A stretch of 18,661 bases of DNA from an uncultured Collinsella sp. Its GTDB lineage: Bacteria; Actinomycetota; Coriobacteriia; Coriobacteriales; Coriobacteriaceae. Position 1 is the stretch's first letter, and every line of letters begins with the position of its first letter. Below the pieces are notes generated by a model, which ran no database searches, had not been told where the DNA came from, and saw nothing but the letters and a program-made list of their open reading frames with translations. Of the stretch, positions 1 to 7,147 are shown in pieces. Location of the stretch: contig UQZL01000036.1 in NCBI GenBank assembly GCA_900545605.1, positions 1 to 18,661 on the forward strand. Direction: 5' to 3'. A program made the translations under genes and the position numbers.

Positions 1-430
1 GGCGTGTGTGGACGAGTTCCTGGACCGCATCGGCGGGCTGGACGGCGAGTTGGGCCAGGGCGGCGCTGGCGTTTCGGGCGGGCAGAAGCAGCGCCTGTGC
101 ATCGCGCGCACACTGCTCAAACATCCGCGCGTACTCATTTTTGACGACTCGACCAGCGCGGTCGATATGGCGACCGACGCCAAGATCCGCGAGCATATCG
201 CGCAGATTCCCGATACGACCGTGATCATCATCGCCCAGCGCATCGCGAGCGTGATGGATGCCGACCGCATTGTCGTGCTGGACGACGGCCGTGTCCATGG
301 TGTGGGCACGCACGAGGAGCTACTGGCGGGTGACAACATCTACCAGGAGATTTACGCCTCGCAGATGGAGTTCGCGGGGGATACGACCGCAGATGCCCTG
401 GCCCGAGAAGGGGGTGAGCGCCATGCCTAA
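1..430 (+). CDS. ABC exporter subunit with degenerate ATPase site (C-terminal part)
   Basis: This is the 3' end of an ABC transporter gene entering from the left, read in frame from base 2; only the last part of the nucleotide-binding domain is present. It shows a canonical ABC signature (VSGGQKQR), then a Walker B in which the catalytic glutamate is aspartate (LIFDDSTSAVD), and a switch region with glutamine in place of histidine (IIIAQRI). In heterodimeric exporters such as TM287/288 and BmrCD this set marks the subunit with non-catalytic Walker motifs and an intact signature. The next gene has the complementary pattern, so the two very likely form one inner-membrane exporter. The substrate cannot be told; drug or peptide export is usual for the family. 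The stop codon overlaps the next start by 8 bases, which suggests translational coupling. Confidence 0.93.
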   Translation, partial: ACVDEFLDRIGGLDGELGQGGAGVSGGQKQRLCIARTLLKHPRVLIFDDSTSAVDMATDAKIREHIAQIPDTTVIIIAQRIASVMDADRIVVLDDGRVHGVGTHEELLAGDNIYQEIYASQMEFAGDTTADALAREGGERHA

Positions 431-2321
431 GACATCCGCTCAGGCCCGTCCGGCCAATTTGGGGCAGACGCTCCGCCGCCTGCTCTCCTACATGGGCCAC
501 GCCAAGTTCTCGCTGCTGGCGGTTGGTGTGCTGGCCTCTGTCGCCGCCATCGCGAGTCTTGCCGGCACCTATATGGTGCGCCCCATCGTCAACGGCCTGG
601 CCGCGGGTGGGGAGGAGCTGCTTACCAAGCAGGTTCTCTTTACGGCCGTCATCTACGCTGCGGGCGTGCTCTCGGCCCTGGGCTACTCACAGATCATGGT
701 GCGTGCGGCCCAACGCGTGGTGTCCGATATTCGCCGCGACCTGTTCGCGCACATCCAGGCGTTGCCGCTCAGTTATTTTGACAGCACGCGCTCGGGCGAC
801 ATCATGAGCTTTTTCACCAACGACGTCGACACCGTCTCCGAGGCGCTCAACAACAGCTTTGCCAACGTGATTCAGGCCGCCATTCAGGTTGTGGGCACCA
901 CGGCCATGCTCATCATCCTCAACTGGCAGCTCACGATTATCACGCTCGTGTGCGATGTGGCCATTGTGCTGTATGCGCGCTACTCGGGCATGCGTTCCAA
1001 GCGCTTTTTTGCCGCCCAACAGGCGTCGCTGGGCGATTTGGACGGATACGTCGAGGAGATGGTCTCGGGCCAAAAGGTCATCAAGGTCTTTAATCACGAG
1101 CAGGCCAACGTGGCTGGTTTTGACGTGCGCAACCAAGAACTGCGCCGCACCGGTGGCGCCGCGCAGGCCTACGCCAACTCGATGGTACCCATGACCGTGG
1201 TGATCGGGTATGCCAACTACGCCATCGTCGCGGTGGCGGGCGGCATGCTCTGCATCAACGGCTTGGCCGACGTGGGCGCGCTTGCGAGCTACCTGGTCTT
1301 TGTGCGCCAGGCGGCCATGCCCATCAACCAGTTCACGCAGCTGGGCAACTTCTTGCTCAACGCGTTGGCCGGCGCCGAGCGCCTGTTTGCCGCCATGGAC
1401 CTTAAGCCCGAGGTGGACGAGGGCTGCGTGGAGCTGGTGCAGACGGGCGACGCCGCGTGGGCGTGGAAGATTCCCGAGGGCCAGGGCGTGGGCGCGTACG
1501 GGCACTTGCATGACGTGGCTGCCGTTGATGAGTCGGGCCGTGCGGTGGCCGCCGACGGTACCGAGCTTGTGTGCGGCTTGGTTCCGCTTGCCGGCGACGT
1601 GCGCTTCCATGCCGTGGACTTTTCCTACGTGCCGGGCACGCGCGTGCTCACGGACCTCAACTTGTTTGCCAAGCCGGGGCAAAAGATCGCCTTTGTGGGT
1701 TCGACGGGCGCCGGAAAGACGACCATCACCAACCTCATCAACCGCTTCTACGAGGTTGATGACGGCGAGATCACGTACGACGGCATCGATGTCAAGCACA
1801 TCGCCAAGGCCAGCCTGCGCGGGTCGCTCGGCATTGTGCTGCAGGATACGCACCTGTTTAGCGGCACCATTGCGCAGAACATCCGCTTTGGCAAGCTCGA
1901 CGCGACCGACGAGGAGGTGCGCGCCGCCGCCGAGGCCGCTTGCGCCGACTCGTTTATCCGCCGCTTGCCGCAAGGCTACGACACGCCGGTCACAGCCGAT
2001 GGTGCCAACCTGTCACAGGGCCAACGCCAGCTGCTCGCCATCGCGCGCGTGGCCGTGGCCGATCCGCCGGTGCTCATCCTGGACGAGGCCACGAGTTCCA
2101 TCGACACGCGCACCGAAAAGCTCATCGAGCGCGGCATGGACCGCATCATGCGCGGTCGCACCACGTTTATGATCGCGCACCGCCTGTCCACCGTCCGCGA
2201 CGCCGACGCGATCATGGTCCTCGAGCACGGCCGCATCATCGAACGCGGCACCCACGAGGAGCTCCTGGCCCAGCACGGCGAGTACTGGCAGCTGGCACAC
2301 GGCCTAAAGGAGCTGGATTAA
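423..2321 (+). CDS. ABC exporter subunit with catalytic ATPase site (TMD-NBD)
   Basis: A 632-residue half-transporter with an N-terminal six-helix membrane domain (roughly residues 25-325) fused to a nucleotide-binding domain. Visible motifs are Walker A (GSTGAGKTT, from 426), Q-loop Gln474, Walker B with catalytic glutamate (LILDEATSS, Glu555) and switch His586. The signature is LSQGQ (530-534) instead of LSGGQ, the variant found in the consensus-Walker partner of heterodimeric exporters (TM288, BmrD). Paired with the upstream subunit it gives one active and one degenerate ATP site. Start ATG 423 follows GGGGGTG and overlaps the upstream stop (ATGCCTAA). Between the membrane domain and the NBD, at about residues 330-390, there is some 40 residues more than usual, of no recognised fold. 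A family C hairpin follows the stop and may terminate the operon. Confidence 0.93.
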   Translation: MPKTSAQARPANLGQTLRRLLSYMGHAKFSLLAVGVLASVAAIASLAGTYMVRPIVNGLAAGGEELLTKQVLFTAVIYAAGVLSALGYSQIMVRAAQRVVSDIRRDLFAHIQALPLSYFDSTRSGDIMSFFTNDVDTVSEALNNSFANVIQAAIQVVGTTAMLIILNWQLTIITLVCDVAIVLYARYSGMRSKRFFAAQQASLGDLDGYVEEMVSGQKVIKVFNHEQANVAGFDVRNQELRRTGGAAQAYANSMVPMTVVIGYANYAIVAVAGGMLCINGLADVGALASYLVFVRQAAMPINQFTQLGNFLLNALAGAERLFAAMDLKPEVDEGCVELVQTGDAAWAWKIPEGQGVGAYGHLHDVAAVDESGRAVAADGTELVCGLVPLAGDVRFHAVDFSYVPGTRVLTDLNLFAKPGQKIAFVGSTGAGKTTITNLINRFYEVDDGEITYDGIDVKHIAKASLRGSLGIVLQDTHLFSGTIAQNIRFGKLDATDEEVRAAAEAACADSFIRRLPQGYDTPVTADGANLSQGQRQLLAIARVAVADPPVLILDEATSSIDTRTEKLIERGMDRIMRGRTTFMIAHRLSTVRDADAIMVLEHGRIIERGTHEELLAQHGEYWQLAHGLKELD

Positions 2322-2370
2322 CCCGTTCGGGCACGGTGCTTTGGCTCTCCATGCTCCTCACCCCGCCTCA

Positions 2371-2433
2371 AACCGTCCCAACATTCGACGTTTTTTGCCA
2401 ATATCGGGAAAAGCATCGAATGTTGGGACGGTT
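2371..2433 (+). repeat. Family C palindromic repeat, copy 1 (probable terminator)
   Basis: Perfect 18-bp inverted repeat (2371-2388 with 2416-2433; arm begins AACCGTCCCAACATTCGA) around a 27-base spacer, followed by TTTTT in the exit arm. It lies 50 bases after the ABC exporter stop. Copies 2 and 3 (3614-3674, 12969-13033) share the inner arm and the spacer length. Against copy 2, two arm positions differ and both partner bases changed with them (G-C to A-T, C-G to A-T), so pairing is conserved. A terminator role is inferred. Confidence 0.85.
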
Positions 2434-2535
2434 TTTCTGTCATCCGATCGGGTGGAATCGCTAACTTGCATGCGAAGGTGTTCGAATCCGCGGGCAGGGG
2501 AATAAGGTTGGTTATCCGACTCCATTGGAGGGCCC

Positions 2536-3573
2536 ATGGATCTGCCGATCGTCCTGTCCCATAAGACCGCCTGGCTGTACCACAACGTGGCGCGCCCGTC
2601 CGAGTCGCTCTCGCGAGCAAGCGGCCTATACGATGAGGACTCGATTGCCGACGAGGCGGAGTCGACCGCGGGCCTGCCCAAATTGGGGCTCGATGCCAAG
2701 GGGCTGAGGGCTTCAACGGCAGTTGGGATCGTTGCCGACTATCTGGTTTCTCTTGGTATTCCACGAGAAGAGCTCGATCATATTGATACGCTCGTTAACT
2801 TCGATTTTGAGCGCTCGACGCCGGCTGGATTTAGGTGCCACGTGTTTGGGGCGCCGGTACCTCCAGGCCATCTTATCGAGGTAGCAGAGGGCCTTCTAGT
2901 GGTTGATGAGGCCATGTGCTTTGTCCAAGCGGGTTCGTGGATGAGTGAGCCCGAGCAGCTGGAATATGGGTATGAAATCTGCGCCCGATACCATTTGAAT
3001 CATCTGTCGACAGGCGATTATATCGAGATGGGGCAGAGGTATACCGTTGCCGATTTGATTGCTTATTGCAATGAGAACCGATCTCGTCAGGGGGCCATAC
3101 GCGCGGTCGCCGTGCTCAGGCGCGTGCACGATGGCGCGCGGTCGCCCATGGAGACGGCCACCGCAATCATGGTCGTAGCAAAACGTTCCCAGGGAGGGCT
3201 GGGATACGCCAAGATCGAGCTCAACCATCGGGTTGATGTTCCCAGCGAGTTCAAATATCTCGCTAAGTCCGGGTATTTCGAGATCGACGTATATGCGCCT
3301 GCAAACGGTACGGGGATTGAATACAACGGCTCGGACCATTTTGATAAACAGCGCAGCGCGTCGGATGCGGAGCGTATGACCGTGCTGAGCGCGCTGGGCT
3401 TTAGGATGATTGTCCTCACCGGGACTCAGTTTGCCCATCAACTGCAATTGCATCGGGCGATGAATGCCATCGCGCTCGCTATGGGCCTTAAGTGCGACCG
3501 AAGCGAAGCGTTCCAGAAACGTCAGAACGACCTACGAGAATTCGTGATTCGGCACTGGGACGTCGGCCTTTAG
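2536..3573 (+). CDS. DUF559-like protein with predicted PD-(D/E)XK nuclease-type C-terminus
   Basis: A 345-residue soluble protein with no signal peptide or membrane segment. The C-terminal third reads like the Vsr/DUF559 endonuclease-like fold: an ARSPMETATA-type segment, then FEIDVYAP, GIEYNGSDHFD and LSALGFRMIVLTG, giving the acidic pair (D in EIDVY, E in IEYNG) and strand-helix order expected of PD-(D/E)XK-type domains. The N-terminal 170 residues match nothing I recognise; in related actinobacterial proteins this place often holds an AbiEi-like or HTH region, but none is clear here. Start ATG 2536 follows GGAGGG. The gene stands alone, its base composition is less GC-rich than its neighbours, and it is bracketed by family C repeats in the same orientation, which suggests acquisition as a unit. 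The biological role is unknown; nuclease activity is inferred only. Confidence 0.7.
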   Translation: MDLPIVLSHKTAWLYHNVARPSESLSRASGLYDEDSIADEAESTAGLPKLGLDAKGLRASTAVGIVADYLVSLGIPREELDHIDTLVNFDFERSTPAGFRCHVFGAPVPPGHLIEVAEGLLVVDEAMCFVQAGSWMSEPEQLEYGYEICARYHLNHLSTGDYIEMGQRYTVADLIAYCNENRSRQGAIRAVAVLRRVHDGARSPMETATAIMVVAKRSQGGLGYAKIELNHRVDVPSEFKYLAKSGYFEIDVYAPANGTGIEYNGSDHFDKQRSASDAERMTVLSALGFRMIVLTGTQFAHQLQLHRAMNAIALAMGLKCDRSEAFQKRQNDLREFVIRHWDVGL

Positions 3574-3613
3574 GGACGTTCCGGTCCTTCTACGGGGTGC
3601 CGTGGGCAGGCAA

Positions 3614-3674
3614 ACCATCACAACATTCGACGTTTTTTGCCAAAAACGGGAAAAGCATCGAATGTTGTGATGGT
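3614..3674 (+). repeat. Family C palindromic repeat, copy 2 (probable terminator)
   Basis: Perfect 17-bp inverted repeat (3614-3630 with 3658-3674; arm ACCATCACAACATTCGA) with a 27-base spacer nearly identical to copy 1 and in the same orientation. It lies 40 bases after the DUF559-like gene and probably ends its transcript. The rest of the gap, 3675-3806, holds AT-rich promoter-like sequence (CATAAT at 3743, TATTAT at 3761) for moaA; no -35 box is convincing. Confidence 0.85.
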
Positions 3675-3806
3675 CTGTGTTGAGGATGGGCTTGGAAAGT
3701 CCGTTTTGCTCGAAGCGACCTGTCCTGTCGTACGGGTGTCGGCATAATTCTCTCGTGGGGTATTATGTTTCCCGAAGAATAAATCGCTGCGTGAGGGGAG
3801 GGTTGC

Positions 3807-4862
3807 GTGGACGAGCGCGTGCAACATGACGGTTTTGGCCGCGATATCAACTACCTGCGCATTGCCGTGACCGACAAGTGCAATTTCCGCTGCATCTACT
3901 GCATGCCTGCCGACGGCGTGGCGCCGCGCGCGCACGAGGAGCTGCTCAGTGCCGAGGAAATCGCCCGCTTTGTGCGTCTGGTGGCGGGGGAGGGCATTCG
4001 CCGCGTGCGCCTGACGGGTGGCGAGCCGCTGGTCAGCCGCCGCATCATTCCGCTCATTCGCGACATCCGCGCGATTCCGCAGATCGAGGACATCTCGCTT
4101 ACCACCAACGGCGCCCTGCTGCCCAAGCTGGCATCGCAGCTCAAAGATGCCGGGCTTAACCGCGTCAACATTTCGCTCGATACGCTCGACCCTACGCTGT
4201 TTGGAAAGATCACGCGTCTAGGTCGACTCGAGCAGACCATGGCTGGCATCGACGCGGCGCTGGCTTGGGGCTTTGAGCCCGTTAAGGTCAACTGCGTTGT
4301 CGTGCGTCGACTCAACCAGGATGTGGCAGCCCTCGCACGGCTCACGCTCGACCGCCCCATCCACCTGCGCTTTATCGAATACATGCCCATTGGCGACGAG
4401 CGCACCAGTTCGCATTGCGCTGTGGACCCGCATGCGCCCACACTCAATCCCGAGCTGTGGGACGCGAGCGATACCGTGCCGAGCGACGAGCTGCGGGCGC
4501 GCATCAATGCCGGGGCCGCCGCGACGGGATTGGGCGAGCTCGAGCCGCTCGACATCAACGACGCTCCTGCCGGCGCGGGCCCTGCGCGCTACTGGCACTT
4601 TCCGGGCGCGGCGGGAACGGTCGGCTTCATTAGCGCCATGTCCAACCATTTTTGCGCGAATTGCAACCGTCTGCGCCTGACGGCCGATGGCAGCGTGCGT
4701 CCGTGCCTGTTCAGCGATGCCGAGTATTCGGTGCGCGATGCCCTGCGCCGTGGTGATGATATGCAGGTACTTTCGATTTGGCGCGATGCCGTGGCCCACA
4801 AACCGCAGGAACACGCGATAATTGAGGGCACGCAACGATTTATGTCCCAAATCGGAGGATGA
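3807..4862 (+). CDS. moaA: GTP 3',8-cyclase MoaA (molybdenum cofactor step 1)
   Basis: A 351-residue radical SAM enzyme. With MoaC it converts GTP to cyclic pyranopterin monophosphate, the first step of molybdenum cofactor synthesis, in the cytoplasm. The N-terminal iron-sulfur motif is CNFRCIYC (Cys25, Cys29, Cys32), followed by the SAM-binding LTGGEPL. The C-terminal second cluster uses Cys283, Cys286 and Cys300 (CANCNRLRLT...RPC). The protein ends MSQIGG; the terminal Gly-Gly is a conserved MoaA feature whose tail reaches into the active site. Length is slightly above the usual 330 or so. GTG 3807 is chosen as start because GGGGAGGG lies just upstream and the family N-terminus (GRDINYLRIAVTDKC) follows. 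The moaC-mobB gene starts 4 bases after the stop, so the two are surely co-transcribed. Confidence 0.96.
   Translation: MDERVQHDGFGRDINYLRIAVTDKCNFRCIYCMPADGVAPRAHEELLSAEEIARFVRLVAGEGIRRVRLTGGEPLVSRRIIPLIRDIRAIPQIEDISLTTNGALLPKLASQLKDAGLNRVNISLDTLDPTLFGKITRLGRLEQTMAGIDAALAWGFEPVKVNCVVVRRLNQDVAALARLTLDRPIHLRFIEYMPIGDERTSSHCAVDPHAPTLNPELWDASDTVPSDELRARINAGAAATGLGELEPLDINDAPAGAGPARYWHFPGAAGTVGFISAMSNHFCANCNRLRLTADGSVRPCLFSDAEYSVRDALRRGDDMQVLSIWRDAVAHKPQEHAIIEGTQRFMSQIGG
4854..4859 (+). promoter_or_regulatory. Ribosome binding site inside the MoaA Gly-Gly codons
   Basis: GGAGGA, seven bases before the ATG of moaC-mobB, is made entirely of the last two sense codons of moaA (GGA GGA, then TGA). 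The same six bases encode the conserved diglycine tail and form the Shine-Dalgarno site for the next gene. Confidence 0.8.
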
Positions 4863-4866
4863 TCAT

Positions 4867-6171
4867 ATGGCCAAGAGCAGGTACGCCGATGCCACCAAGG
4901 CCGCTCGCAGGGCCGCGATGTCTGCCCACAAAGCCACGGCTGCGGCGAATACAGGCAACGCCGCCGTGCCCGCGCAGCCGACTGCCAGTGCTGCCACCGA
5001 GCCCGCCCGCGACGCCCGTCGCGATGAGCTGACGCACGTGGACGCCAAGGGCGAGGTGCGCATGGTCGACGTGTCCGACAAGGCCGAGACCCATCGCATC
5101 GCCATCGCCGAGGGCACCATCCTCATGCATCCCGAGACGCAGGCCATGGTGCTGCAGGACCGCGCCAAAAAGGGCGACGTGCTTGCCTGCGCGCGCGTGG
5201 CGGGCATCATGGCCATCAAACGCACGAGCGACATCATCCCCATGTGTCATCCGCTGCTCATTACCAAGAGCAAGTGCGACATTGCGCCCATCGCTGCGGC
5301 GGGGACGCCGGCCGATGACGTGCCCGAGGGCTGGGCGCCGGCGCGCGCGGACGGGCAGGTTGGCTTTCACGTACTGGTTACGGCCGGCGTGACGGGCAAG
5401 ACGGGTATCGAGATGGAGGCCCTGACCGGCGCGAGCGCTGCGTGCCTAACGATCTATGACATGTGCAAGGCCGTCGATCGCGGTATGGAGATCGTCGACG
5501 TGCGCCTGCTGCGCAAGGAGGGCGGCCGCTCGGGCGTGTGGGATCGTGCCGAGCGTCAGGTTGCTGCTGTTGAGGCCGTGGCCGCTGACGGTGCCACGCT
5601 CGCAAGCGCACCTGTCGCCGTCGCGCCCGCAGCTCCGGCTCCGGCCGTCCCAACGATCGCGTTTATCGGCTACCAGAACTCGGGCAAGACCACGCTCGTC
5701 GAGAAGGTTATCGCCGAGCTCACTCGCCGCGGCCTGCGCGTGGGCTCGCTCAAGCATCATGGGCATCACGGCTTTGATATCGATGTGCCCGCTAAGGACA
5801 CCTGGCGCCATCACCAGGCCGGATCCAAGCACGTGGGCCTTATCTGCGCCACGCGCTGGGCGGAGTACGCCGACACGCGCGAGGAGGACGAGATGCCCGC
5901 GCGCGAGCTGCTGTCGCGCTACAACGATGTCGACGTGGTGATCATCGAGGGCTACAAGACCGAGGGCTTCGACAACATCGTGGTCGCGCGATCGGGTGTC
6001 GACCGTTTGCGCGGCAAGAGCTCGCTCGACCTGGTCGACGGTCACACGCTGGCCCTTGCCTGCAACGAGGCCCTGGCGCGTCAGGCCTTCGACGCCGGCT
6101 TTGCGACCCGAGCCATCAACATCAACGATGCCCGAGCCATTTGTGATCTGATCCAAGATCATCTGGCCTAA
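4867..6171 (+). CDS. moaC-mobB: MoaC-MobB fusion (cyclic pyranopterin monophosphate synthase / Mo-cofactor GTP-binding protein)
   Basis: A 434-residue two-domain protein. Residues about 54-230 are MoaC: VDVSDK, PMCHPLLITK (His128), EMEALTGASAACLTIYDMCK (Asp198, Lys201) and LLRKEGGRSG, the set that completes cyclic pyranopterin monophosphate after MoaA. After an Ala/Pro-rich linker (about 236-262) comes a MobB-type P-loop domain with GYQNSGKTT (268-276), LKHHGHHGF and VVIIEGYK; MobB proteins bind GTP and assist attachment of a nucleotide to molybdopterin. A 53-residue Ala-rich low-complexity leader precedes MoaC and has no recognised role. ATG 4867 is preferred to upstream in-frame codons because it has the GGAGGA site at the right distance. 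Fusion of an early and a late pathway step in one chain is unusual. MoaD, MoaE, MoeA and MogA are not in the window. Confidence 0.93.
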   Translation: MAKSRYADATKAARRAAMSAHKATAAANTGNAAVPAQPTASAATEPARDARRDELTHVDAKGEVRMVDVSDKAETHRIAIAEGTILMHPETQAMVLQDRAKKGDVLACARVAGIMAIKRTSDIIPMCHPLLITKSKCDIAPIAAAGTPADDVPEGWAPARADGQVGFHVLVTAGVTGKTGIEMEALTGASAACLTIYDMCKAVDRGMEIVDVRLLRKEGGRSGVWDRAERQVAAVEAVAADGATLASAPVAVAPAAPAPAVPTIAFIGYQNSGKTTLVEKVIAELTRRGLRVGSLKHHGHHGFDIDVPAKDTWRHHQAGSKHVGLICATRWAEYADTREEDEMPARELLSRYNDVDVVIIEGYKTEGFDNIVVARSGVDRLRGKSSLDLVDGHTLALACNEALARQAFDAGFATRAININDARAICDLIQDHLA

Positions 6172-6225
6172 AACCTGCCAAAAAGGGACAGGTTTATTTC
6201 GGCAGGTTTTATCTGGGCAAACGTC
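6170..6225 (+). repeat. Family B hairpin repeat, copy 1 (overlaps moaC-mobB stop)
   Basis: A 56-base element with a perfect 10-bp inverted repeat AAAACCTGCC / GGCAGGTTTT (6170-6179, 6201-6210). Its first bases are part of the TAA stop. The inner sequence contains AGGGACAGGTTTATTT and the tail ATCTGGGCAAACGTC. A second copy is at 9609-9664. The T-rich exit arm is compatible with termination. Confidence 0.8.
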
Positions 6226-6229
6226 ATTT

Positions 6230-6266
6230 CCACCACAAAGGGGCCAGGCACCTTTGTGGTGGTTTT
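6230..6266 (+). repeat. Family A hairpin repeat, copy 1 (probable terminator)
   Basis: Twelve-base perfect arms CCACCACAAAGG / CCTTTGTGGTGG (6230-6241, 6251-6262) with a 9-base loop (GGCCAGGCA) and TTTT: a standard intrinsic terminator shape. It sits directly after the family B element, so moaC-mobB ends with two hairpins in tandem. Four other copies occur in the window. Confidence 0.88.
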
Positions 6267-6295
6267 GGCTCGGAGCTGCTTTAAGGTGCCATAAT
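6265..6295 (+). promoter_or_regulatory. Candidate promoter for the histidine phosphatase gene
   Basis: TTGGCT (6265-6270) and CATAAT (6290-6295) are separated by 19 bases, about 30 bases before the ATG. The -35-like box starts inside the T-tract of the preceding hairpin. Spacing is long, so this is tentative. Confidence 0.35.
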
Positions 6296-6326
6296 CGCAT
6301 AGGAAAACACTTTCCAGGGAGGTTCC

Positions 6327-6911
6327 ATGTCAAAGCTGTGCTTTATGCGCCACGGTCAGACGCTTTTTAATCTGCTTCGCCGTAAGCAGGGCTGGTGTGA
6401 TTCGCCGCTTACCGAATTGGGAATCGAGCAGGCCAAGGCCGTGGGCACGACGCTGCGCGAACGCGGCCTTACGTTCGACCATGCCTACAGTTCAACATCC
6501 GAGCGCGCGTGCGACACGCTCGAGCTGGCATTTCCCGGTCAGCCTTACGAGCGCGTCAAAGGCCTTAAGGAATGGAACTTTGGCAAGTTTGAGGGTGCGA
6601 GCGAGGATTTGAATCCGCGCCTGCCCTACGGTGATTTTTATAAGCAGTATGACGGTGAGGGCGAGGTTGAGTTTCGCGAGCGCATGATGGCGACCATCAC
6701 CGAGCTCATGCAGCGTCCCGGGCACGAGAGCGTGCTGTGCGTGGGCCATGGCGCCGCAGTGGCTCAGGTCATGCGCACCGTGGGCGTGGATCCGCTCAAA
6801 ATGAAGAACCGTATCGGCAACTGCTGTGTGCTCGAGCTCGATTTTGACCCTACTACCAGCACGTTTGCCTTTGCAGACCTCTACAACCCCTACGGCATCC
6901 CACGCGAGTAG
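6327..6911 (+). CDS. Histidine phosphatase family protein (phosphoglycerate mutase-like)
   Basis: A 194-residue cytoplasmic protein of the histidine phosphatase superfamily. The N-terminal RHG motif gives the phospho-acceptor His9 with Arg8; Arg60 (STSERACDT), Glu82 (LKEWNFG) and His141 (CVGHGAA) complete the expected active site. The length fits the small broad-specificity phosphatases (CobC/GpmB-like) rather than the 230-250 residue glycolytic mutase, so a phosphatase acting on a small metabolite is more likely than glycolysis; the substrate is unknown. The gene is isolated between repeat hairpins, starts at ATG 6327 after GGGAGG, and is probably monocistronic. Confidence 0.88.
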   Translation: MSKLCFMRHGQTLFNLLRRKQGWCDSPLTELGIEQAKAVGTTLRERGLTFDHAYSSTSERACDTLELAFPGQPYERVKGLKEWNFGKFEGASEDLNPRLPYGDFYKQYDGEGEVEFRERMMATITELMQRPGHESVLCVGHGAAVAQVMRTVGVDPLKMKNRIGNCCVLELDFDPTTSTFAFADLYNPYGIPRE

Positions 6912-6916
6912 TCGCT

Positions 6917-6957
6917 AAAACCACCACAAAGGGGCCAGTCTCCTTTGTGGTGGTTTT
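6917..6957 (+). repeat. Family A hairpin repeat, copy 2 (probable terminator)
   Basis: Perfect 16-bp arms (6917-6932 with 6942-6957, AAAACCACCACAAAGG) with a 9-base loop, beginning 6 bases after the phosphatase stop and ending in TTTT. The symmetric A and T flanks would let it terminate transcription from either side. Confidence 0.88.
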
Positions 6958-7053
6958 GCCGTTCGCGGGCGTTTTTCTACCGTTCGGCGGACTTTCACGT
7001 AGACTGGGGTTACGCGACGTGCAAGTTTCGTGCACAATCACACCCGTGCTTAC

Positions 7054-7083
7054 AAGTTTGTTACTCCTCGGGAGGCATCACTT
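7054..7083 (+). promoter_or_regulatory. Ribonucleic antiterminator (RAT) site of the BglG/LicT type
   Basis: The segment reads AAGTTTGTTACT, CCTCGGG, AGGCATCACTT. This keeps the TTGTTACT and AGGCA halves of the BglG/LicT RAT consensus around a small loop. The outer AAGT (7054-7057) pairs with ACTT (7080-7083) and the upper CTCC (7064-7067) with GGAG (7071-7074). It lies just before a terminator and the gene for the protein expected to bind it. A weak -10-like CACAAT (7033-7038) upstream would start the transcript close to its 5' edge. Confidence 0.75.
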
Positions 7084-7146
7084 GCGCATAATAGAAGACG
7101 AGGAATAGCGCCCCGTCGTCTAGCGCCGATGTCCGAGGAGTTTTTT
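7063..7146 (+). terminator. Leader terminator that also covers the antiterminator gene's ribosome binding site
   Basis: ACTCCTCGG (7063-7071) pairs with CCGAGGAGT (7133-7141), followed by T to 7146; CATC (7076-7079) with GATG (7128-7131) extends the stem and AGACGA/TCGTCT (7096-7101, 7116-7121) folds inside. The 5' arm uses the upper stem of the RAT, so the two structures exclude each other. The 3' arm contains GAGGAG, the only plausible Shine-Dalgarno site for ATG 7148, so the terminator would also block translation of any read-through. Confidence 0.7.
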
Positions 7147-7147
7147 C

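Noticed and set aside
687..1973. Long minus-strand open frame opposite the ABC exporter
   Set aside because: It mirrors a clear coding sequence in GC-rich DNA, has no recognisable domain, and consists of His/Val/Gly-rich shadow translation. The same applies to minus-strand frames opposite moaC-mobB (5446-6333), the antiterminator (7157-8320) and the PTS gene (8259-9620).
2476..2500. GTTCGAATCC, resembling a tRNA T-loop, before the DUF559-like gene
   Set aside because: The flanking bases do not form a T-stem, and no acceptor, D or anticodon arm can be found nearby, so it is not a tRNA.
3675..3806. Molybdenum cofactor riboswitch upstream of moaA
   Set aside because: The leader is short and shows only a 6-bp CATAAT/ATTATG pair (3743-3748, 3762-3767); the multi-stem layout of the Moco motif is not visible.
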